Source: Climacium dendroides
Taxonomy: Eukaryota > Streptophyta > Bryopsida > Hypnales > Climaciaceae
Direction: 5' to 3'
NCBI GenBank assembly: GCA_950106755.1
Contig: OX467084.1
Location: 744,001 to 808,000 of the forward strand
Length of the DNA stretch: 64,000 bases
Below the pieces are notes generated by a model. That model was not told the DNA's origin and searched no databases. It saw nothing but the letters and a program-made list of their open reading frames with translations. Positions 57,753 through 64,000 of the stretch are shown here, piece after piece (the first letter of the stretch is position 1; every line of letters starts with the position of its first letter). The position numbers and the translations under genes are program-made.

Positions 57753-58545
57753 TGCAATTTAGGGCGGACCGTCCTAAACTGCATTTCTGTAGATCATGGG
57801 GATTGATCAATCCTATATATAAGCTCCGCTGATAAATCAAAAATGTCGTCCATGCGCAATTTAGTGCGGACCATCCTTTAGTCGAATTTTTGTTCATAAT
57901 AAGAACTCATAAACTCTACATATAAGGTACGCAAACTCGGTAAGGAATCAAAAATGTAGTCCATGCACAATTTAGGGCGGACCGTCCTAAACTGCATTTC
58001 TGTAAATCACGAGAATTGATGAACCCTATGCATATGCTACGCTGAAAAATAAAAAATATAATCAATGTGCAAGTTAGGACGGACCGCCCTAAACCGCCTT
58101 TTTGTTGAAATTCAAAATTGATCAACCCTATATATGTGCTACATATAAAAACCGAGAATATAGACCACACGCAATTTAGGACGGACTGCCCTAAACTGCA
58201 CTCCAAAGCACTACACTGATGATAGAAGCATAGACATTACCATAAAATGATTAAAGAAATCAGACACATTGAAGAATTTCAGTGATGATTGGTAGATAAA
58301 ATACTTCTAAAACTCAATGCCTCTTATACTAATTAAACAAAAAAGCTTACAAACCAAAGAATAATCCCAGCAGTTTAGGGCGGACCGCCCTAATCTGCAG
58401 ACTAATACAGAAACGTAGCCAGCAAACAAAAGACTACAAAATCAAAAATAAATAAGGGCGCAATCAAAATTGACTTAAGAAAGATCAACAAGAAAAATGT
58501 GTGTCTACGTCTAGCAACAGTTTAGCTTGGTCCGTCCTAAACCGC
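57753..58545. repeat. Array of seven palindromes upstream of ParB-like gene B
   Basis: Members begin at 57753, 57855, 57964, 58068, 58171, 58370 and 58516, one-for-one with unit A. The second member has lost part of its right arm in both units (CCATCCTT). The last ends about 26 bp before ATG 58572. Confidence 0.92.
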
Positions 58546-58571
58546 AACAATAGACTGAATTCTAGTTGTCC

Positions 58572-61500
58572 ATGCGCAGAATGGAGGAATACATGGATCA
58601 ACTCAAGGCGCACTTCAAAAGAGTAGAGGATGTCGAAGAAGAAAGTCCAAATGTAGACGAGGATATGATAGAAGGGGACTGGTGGGAGTTCGAAAATCCA
58701 AAAGAGGTGGACGCGTGGTGTCTGAAGATGGTGCCCCATACAGACAACATGTACTTCAACATGAAGTACCAGAATTCAAAGACGTATCTGCCGATCTCAT
58801 TTGACGAGAAAGTGAAGCGAGTGTCTACAGATAAATTCCCTATTATCAAAATTCACTGCGTCACCACCAACAACGAATTCCCAGCGGGCAATCAGTACCA
58901 CTTCACATTACTCTTGAACTCAGAAAAAATTTGGTTCAACATATCGCCATTCTTGGAGAGTCTAGAGCCAACGCCATACAAATCGGAGATCAAAGAGTTG
59001 GAGCGCAAAATAGACAGTGGCGAGTACCACAACATGGACGGAACTCCACTAACGGGAAGCAGACTATGCACGAAGATCACGCTCCTGATGAACTCCTTCG
59101 TAGTCATCAAGGAGAAGATAGCAATGCAAAGATCCTTCATGGCTCCACGGATGGTATCCGTTGAGACAACTGCTCAAGATGAAGTTCAGCCATCAACGGG
59201 GAAGAAGGCTGGTGGGTCACAAAGTAAAGGCAAGAAAAATAGGAAGCCCCCACCATCTCCAGCAACAGCACCTCAAAGTAGTCTGCTGGCATCCGGGTCA
59301 GCAAGGAAGGCAGTCGAGAGGACATCGGAGCAATCAGGCGTGGAGTTGACAAGCTATCTCGAAGAAATGAATGTCATTCCGGAAGCCCTTAAGACGGAGC
59401 GGAAGCCAAACTACAAAGATATAAGCGCTCTATACAAGAACTTCTGGAAGAAGTACTCCACCGCGTTTATCTACGGAGTTGGTGAGAAGAAAGAGCTGCC
59501 GATTGGAAAATTGAAGGAGGCACCTGCCAAACTCAACATACGCGTGAAGGAGGACAAAATTGTTAAAGAGATGCTCCATTATCTTGTCAACATGCCGGAC
59601 AAGAGCGTGAAGCAAACTCTTTGCGTCACACCGGTCTTGCCAAAAGGCAAAAGAGATCCACCTCGATGGGAGGAGGTGATGGACAGAGACTTCTACATCA
59701 TCAATGGCCAGCACAGCATAGCTGCAAGCCACTTGATGATGCAAGAGGAAAGCATGGTGAACGAAGAAGTGAAGAAACACTTCAGAACCTGGAAATGCTA
59801 CGTGGTTTGGTCACTCGATAAGGAAATGTTGAGGACAATCTCCGCATACTATAATCGGACCAACCACTTTCAGCCTGCTACGCCATCTTGGGCAACAAAT
59901 ATCTTGGGAGCAAGGACTGTGTGGGTCTCCATGGGAAGACCGGCACCTCCGAAAGGAGACAAAACTGGTGGTCCCTCAGAACGAGGCAAAGCCCATACTG
60001 CACTAACGCAAAAGTACAAGGTAAGCATTTTAGGGCGGACCACCCTAAACTACATATGCTTACAGTTTTGTACTTGCTCTCTGAGAGAGCTCCTTCTGAA
60101 GTGTAGTTTATGATAAGATTATAAGTTAATGAATTTGGTCAATCCTTGTGCAGAGTTTTGAAAAGGCAGTTAATCTCAGATTCGCCATGATTGACGTGAA
60201 TAAAAGCTTCACGATCTCAAAGAAGAAGGGTGTAGACGAGAAGCTGAAGCTTACAAATGAACTGAAAATAATTTCTGCGCCCGACGACGTTTACGAGGTT
60301 TGGAGCGAAGTTATCATCAGTGTTGCACATGGGGAGCTCATCGATCCAGAGACAAAGATGAAGTTCAATGAGAAGGAGAACTGGAAACAAGAAAGCTGCG
60401 CGATGAGCAGAGACTTCTTCAGGCCCTTTGGAAATCTGAGCTACGACGATATGAAGAGATTGGCGAAGCACATTCTCAATCGCTCCGGCCCAAGTCGCCA
60501 CCACCCATATCCGAAAGTGACAATCAAACCGGTGTCCACGGTCGTACAAGACTACTACAGCGCCAAGGAATCGATGGAGAGAGTGAAGCGGGAGAAGATG
60601 GTGAAAAAAGAGATTCACCTAATCTGTCCAGAACTGAACTTGTTCAATGCAAGGAATGAGCTCATTTCGGAGAACTGGCGACAGTTCAAGAGAAGCCGCT
60701 GCTTCACTAGTGCAACGATGAATCTGTTGCTCGAAAGGCCGGGTGAGGCATATTTTTCGATGACCAAGCAAACCCGAGGGAGAAATAAGACAGCAACAAC
60801 CATCGATCCCAAGATAGAGGCCTTCTTCAAAGTCTTCCTGGAAAAGAAGAACCAATTTCGCATTCCTTCATCGGTCGCACATTTGCGTCTTTACAGCATA
60901 TGTTACAACACACACAAGAACTGGCCGGCAGATGTTTGGACGCCGGAGACAGTGAGCTTGATCGGTTTGGGAGTGATCGATTTTCGATCGATTCCCGGAG
61001 TGCTGGAGAAGGAGAGCTCCACGATAGAGAAGCCGTTCTTCCTGAAAGTACTAATGTCTCAGCAGCAAATGAAAGAACCTCTGCTTGAAGAAGTCAAGAC
61101 CTGGTTGTTCATCGTCGAGGACGAGACCGACTTATCTCAAGTACTCGGGTTCGTTGAGAAAAATGAAGTCTTACGCACATATAATCGGAGTTTCTCCGAT
61201 TACTACCCAGCAAAAAATGAGAGACTTTATGATCTCCCAACGAATTCGGCAAGGGCGCTGAGGAAAGTACCGCTGATTTTTCTCCAAAGCCCAGACCTGC
61301 CAACGCAGGTCCGGATTGAACCGGAATTTCGAGCTCCGAATACAATCACTTATAAAGAATCTAAGAGGTACAATGAGCTACCGTTTAGAATGTATATTAT
61401 AGAGCTGCGAATGGAATTCTACCTTGGGATCATCAAGAAGTTCTGCCATCCGGGGTCAAGCGTATTCTCTGTTTTTGCTGGGAGCAAATTGACATGTGCT

Positions 61501-61846
61501 GCCCTGGTAAGTACATCGCTACAATTTAAGTCGGACCGACCTAAACTGCAAACCTACACTTGACGCTTACTGCTTACTTGTAGTCAATGAACAATTTCTA
61601 GATCCTGGTTGCAGTTTAGGGAGGACCGCCCTAAAATGCATACATAGTCTGGAACTCAATGATTAATTGTCATAATAGTCGACGTTATTTTCCTATCCTA
61701 GCCTGTGTTCCTTGGATGCTGATTAGGTCGGACCGTCCTAAATTGCAAGTCAGTAACTCTGAGATTCTGCATGCTGTGTTTGGCTGCAGATGAGCTGGGT
61801 AGATGTTTTCACTGCTGTCCCGGATTGCGAAACAGACATCTGGTAA
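58572..61846 (+). CDS. ParB/Srx-like domain fused to a methyltransferase-like C-terminus (three exons)
   Basis: Exons 58572-60020, 60154-61506 and 61790-61846 join in phase 0 (donors GTAAGC and GTAAGT; acceptors GTGCAG and CTGCAG) to give about 952 aa. Residues 1-300 are uncharacterised. Residues about 305-433 are ParB-like (LPIGKLKEAPAKLNIR; YIINGQHSIAAS near residue 376; YYNRTNHF). The second exon ends KKFCHPGSSVFSVFAGSKL and exon 3 adds MSWVDVFTAVPDCE. This resembles motif I and the following acidic strand of N6/N4 DNA methyltransferases (pG..VLD.FAGSGTT). FAGSK in place of FAGSG, and no clear (D/N)PP(Y/F), suggest weak or lost catalysis. ParB-methyltransferase fusions are known in bacteria and phages. 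The TAA at 61844 is followed in frame by more ORF. Confidence 0.72.
60025..60053. repeat. Array-type palindrome in intron 1 of the ParB-like gene
   Basis: TTTAGGGCGG, A, CCACCCTAAA starts 5 bp after the splice donor at 60021. It is the same family as the upstream arrays. Confidence 0.9.
61520..61746. repeat. Three array-type palindromes in intron 2 of the ParB-like gene
   Basis: Members lie at 61520, 61610 and 61718, about 90-108 bp apart, all inside the intron 61507-61789. The first keeps matched arm variants (T with A at arm position 7), as at 51493. Confidence 0.9.
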
Positions 61847-62755
61847 AATATTGCCACGGTCGGTTTATCGTTGGACAAGGATGACTTCCTCAACTCCTCA
61901 TACGCTGTTGACGAAGACATTGTATCCACTCAACGTGAGTCACAGTCCAACCCTGATTCGACCAGACCAAGGAGGCGCCCGGAGACTGCTGCCTCGCCTG
62001 GCCAAAAACGGGGGAAGAGGCGCATGGAGGAAGACGTCGAGAAAGATGAGAATGAGGAGGAAGAGGATGACTTCGACGTAGAAGACATTGCGGTGGATTA
62101 CGACGTGTTTGACGAAATCACCACGCCAGGTGCTCGTGCATCGCAGACCAATTTAGGGTCATCAAGCTCAACAGGGCTGCAGAACATGGCAGTCCAACCT
62201 GTTGATGCTGAAACTCCGGTTTCCAAAACTAGGCCTGCTAAGAAAAAGAAGGTGGACCATATGCAGGCCTTGTCGATGTCGCTGGCGGTGGTCTTGAAGC
62301 AGCAAGAGGAAATCAGGCGTGAACAAAAGAAAGATCGGGAGGAAAATTTAGAGTTCCAAAAGGAATCAACTAAAAACTTTGCAGGTCTAGCACAGGCCTT
62401 CCTAGAGGAACAAAGGTTGAATAGGGAGGAGCGTGAGCATAATCGGGTAATGTGGCAATCGTACTTGGATAGAAATCAAGCCCGGCCTGTTGCCACGCTT
62501 CCACCACCAACAGCTTTGCAGCAGCTCTTCATTGGAAACAACCCATCAGGATCCAATGATAGTGTTGTCTCTGTTTCGCAGAGGGATGCTGCTGCGACTC
62601 CGCCTCTTCCATCGGGGCCTCCAGATTTTATCCCTCCGCCTATTCCTGTGAGAGAAACACGTGGAGGTCAGAGTTCCTCATCGCCCAAGAACGTCACATC
62701 GACCTTGGAGGGCGCACAAGCTGCAAGCGAGGGGATATCCAAGGGAGATCAGTAG
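61847..62755 (+). CDS. Acidic, coiled-coil ORF in frame with the ParB-methyltransferase gene
   Basis: The frame directly after TAA 61844 runs open to TAG 62753-62755. It has an acidic stretch (DENEEEEDDFDVED), a basic cluster (RPAKKKKVDH, a candidate nuclear signal), then a long charged helix (QQEEIRREQKKDREEN ... LEEQRLNREEREHN) and a Pro/Ser-rich tail. No early ATG stands out: the first codons read NIATVGLSLDKDDF. It may be the C-terminal part of the upstream protein cut off by a nonsense change, or a separate protein started at a downstream ATG. No family recognised. Confidence 0.6.
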   Translation, partial: NIATVGLSLDKDDFLNSSYAVDEDIVSTQRESQSNPDSTRPRRRPETAASPGQKRGKRRMEEDVEKDENEEEEDDFDVEDIAVDYDVFDEITTPGARASQTNLGSSSSTGLQNMAVQPVDAETPVSKTRPAKKKKVDHMQALSMSLAVVLKQQEEIRREQKKDREENLEFQKESTKNFAGLAQAFLEEQRLNREEREHNRVMWQSYLDRNQARPVATLPPPTALQQLFIGNNPSGSNDSVVSVSQRDAAATPPLPSGPPDFIPPPIPVRETRGGQSSSSPKNVTSTLEGAQAASEGISKGDQ

Positions 62756-63080
62756 TGTGATAGTAGGCAGAAATTGTTTGTGGATCCAGAAGGGGTAGTG
62801 CCCAGGAGTACCACCGACTACGCCAATGATCCACCAATAGGTTGTGCCAAGTAATCACTTGATGTCATTTGTTGTAGCTCAACTCAAGCTGATGTGTATT
62901 CTAGAGCTGCATTTGTAGATATAGTGTATAGAGTTTTTTTATGGACATGGAAACTTCTAGTGGACTGAACCATGGAGTTCCAAATTTTGTAATCAATTTT
63001 GTATTTTAACACTCATTTGTTGAGGCTGTAATATATCGTTGTCTTACACAACATTCTATCTTAATTCTTCTATTGTAGGG
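62756..63080. other. Intergenic or 3'-UTR, no gene seen
   Basis: AT-rich, no palindromes. Ends with a splice-acceptor-like TTCTATTGTAG at about 63069-63079. Confidence 0.4.
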
Positions 63081-63125
63081 CTTTAGAATGCTTTCAATGT
63101 TTGTACAACTCGCGCTTCTTCTGTA

Positions 63126-64000
63126 GCACCATCAATTCCTGTATTGGAAAATGAGTTTGTTGCCCTTGATGAAATGCCGATGCTAGAACCTCCTCAAAGT
63201 GAATCAAAGAAGGTGGTTACAACTGACATTCAACCCGAGACTGAACCTGATGTTCTTGCTGAGTCCTCTCAGCAGCAGGTATGTTCATTTCCCTATTGTC
63301 CACGGGTTCTGGAATTCGTATCTTTGTAGTGTCGACAAGAAGAGGACGTGCAGAATGTTAACTGTCCTCGCTCTATTCCTTTTAACAGCAGGAATCCGAT
63401 CCTCCATGTCATCGTGGAGGGACCCAAGGCTGTGTGGGTGCGGCCTCATTGCTCTAATTTCATTACAGAGCTTCAAAAATTTGCAACAGTTTCAGTGTGG
63501 AGTTCTATGAAGAAGTCTACCACTGAGCTAATTTCTCAATATCTTTTCCGAGACGGACTGCCGCCTTCAGAAATACTTGGGCAGGACTCCTGCCAAACAC
63601 TAAAACAAAGAGATAGATCGGGAAGGTTGACCTATTTCAAAGTACCAAGAACGGACAAGGACTTATTCCTCAAAAATCTAGACCGGTTATTTAAAGATAG
63701 AAGAGGAAGCTTCTCGTCTGATAATACTGTCATTGTAGATGACAGTCCTATGAAGCATATAATGAACAGGCCTCATAATGTCATACTGCCTGATTCGTGG
63801 AATTATAGAGGGAATGGTCCGCGGGACTCCTTTCTTTTCGATGTTTTGCTTCCTTGGTTTCAACGTTTACACATAGCTCGAGACCAAGGTTTGAAGGCAT
63901 TCAAGGAAAATGGTCCTGGAAGAATTGGGCGACGAATGCTTTGCGACGAAAGGAACCGCAAGGAGTACGAAGTGCTAATGGAAGTAGTTCGCGCTTCGTC
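63126..64000 (+). CDS. FCP1/SCP-like HAD phosphatase domain protein, partial, motif I not seen
   Basis: An acidic lead-in (ENEFVALDEMP ... SESKKVV) runs to 63278. From 63330 the frame is open to the window end. It reads as the C-terminal two thirds of the NLI-interacting/FCP1 HAD fold: AVWVRPHCSNFITELQKF, then VSVWSSMKKS (motif II position), FKVPRTDKDL with Lys, then NTVIVDDSPMKH (motif III, DD pair, 63731-63752), NVILPDSW and LLPWFQRL. The catalytic DxDx(T/V) of motif I, expected about 20-30 residues before VRP, is not in the nearby codons. Between 63279 and 63329 there is either a 51-nt intron (GTATGT...TTTGTAG) or in-frame coding ended by TAG 63327. The gene continues beyond the window. 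Confidence 0.65.

Larger units (their letters stand above)
56866..59873 (+). repeat. Direct duplication, unit B (matches 43768-46725)
   Basis: This is the second copy of the leader, palindrome array and ParB exon 1. It differs from unit A at roughly 1-2% of sites and by an expanded TTTAGGG-type tract at 57530-57603. Unlike A, the gene continues without a break. Confidence 0.9.

Noticed and set aside
43505..64000. Endogenous giant-virus or Maverick-type origin for the ParB/HAD/DUF7869 cluster
   Set aside because: No capsid, polymerase B, ATPase or other viral hallmark gene is visible, and the genes have spliceosomal introns. A DNA transposon is the simpler reading.
1..64000. tRNA, rRNA or snRNA genes
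   Set aside because: No cloverleaf or conserved rRNA/snRNA segment was recognised by eye. The primer-binding sites match only the tRNA 3' end.

Overview
The window is nuclear DNA of a land plant. The evidence is a chromodomain Ty3/gypsy retrotransposon primed by initiator tRNA-Met, a CACTA-type transposon gene, a B3 DNA-binding domain, GT-AG introns, and short TTTAGGG (plant telomere) tracts. I cannot name the species. No ordinary housekeeping gene is visible. This is accessory DNA: nested transposons, satellites, AT-rich filler and several transposon-like multi-exon genes. A seed-free plant (bryophyte, lycophyte or fern) is my guess from the gene families, not something the sequence proves.

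Region by region. 1-9797: two copies of one Ty3/gypsy chromovirus lie head to head. The left copy is on the minus strand and cut by the window edge. The right copy is on the plus strand and nearly complete, but decayed. Together they form a long inverted repeat. 9798-13669: a minus-strand CACTA TNP2 transposase gene, interrupted by the gypsy pair on one side and by a 365-bp CACTA-type MITE in the middle. 13.7-16.3 kb: a small uncharacterised gene under a set of CpG-rich tandem repeats. 16.3-30.6 kb: mostly AT-rich filler, with a minus-strand B3-domain gene or pseudogene at 24.8-25.3 kb. 30.7-32.5 kb: a four-exon gene of unknown role. 34.0-39.6 kb: a multi-exon gene whose centre resembles the plant Ptta/En/Spm Transposase_24 domain. 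39.6-43.5 kb: filler, minisatellites and a second CACTA-type MITE-like element.

43.5-64 kb is the most unusual part. A gene with a ParB/sulfiredoxin-like domain occurs twice, at 45.4 and 58.6 kb, in a 3-kb direct duplication about 98-99% identical. The complete copy continues through two introns into a C-terminal segment that looks like an N6/N4 DNA methyltransferase AdoMet motif (FAGSK). ParB-methyltransferase fusions are known from bacteria and phages. Just upstream of each copy is an array of seven 30-bp near-palindromes spaced about 100 bp apart. Each has telomere-repeat-like arms (TTTAGGG ... CCCTAAA) around a CGGACCG core. Facing the first copy is a minus-strand gene with DUF8039-like and DUF7869-like (RNase-H-fold, transposase-like) regions, and ten more of the same palindromes lie upstream of it. 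Four further copies sit in the introns of the ParB gene and none in any exon. After the complete ParB gene come an acidic coiled-coil ORF and, at the window edge, an FCP1/SCP-like HAD phosphatase domain with no visible catalytic motif I.

My working model is a plant mobile element with convergent genes and palindromic subterminal arrays. It would carry its own DNA-binding and perhaps DNA-modifying protein; the first copy would be internally deleted and the second would run beyond the window. The open frames are broken almost only by single TAG, TAA or TGA codons, each one C-to-T or G-to-A step from a sense codon. That pattern suggests decay of cytosine-methylated DNA.
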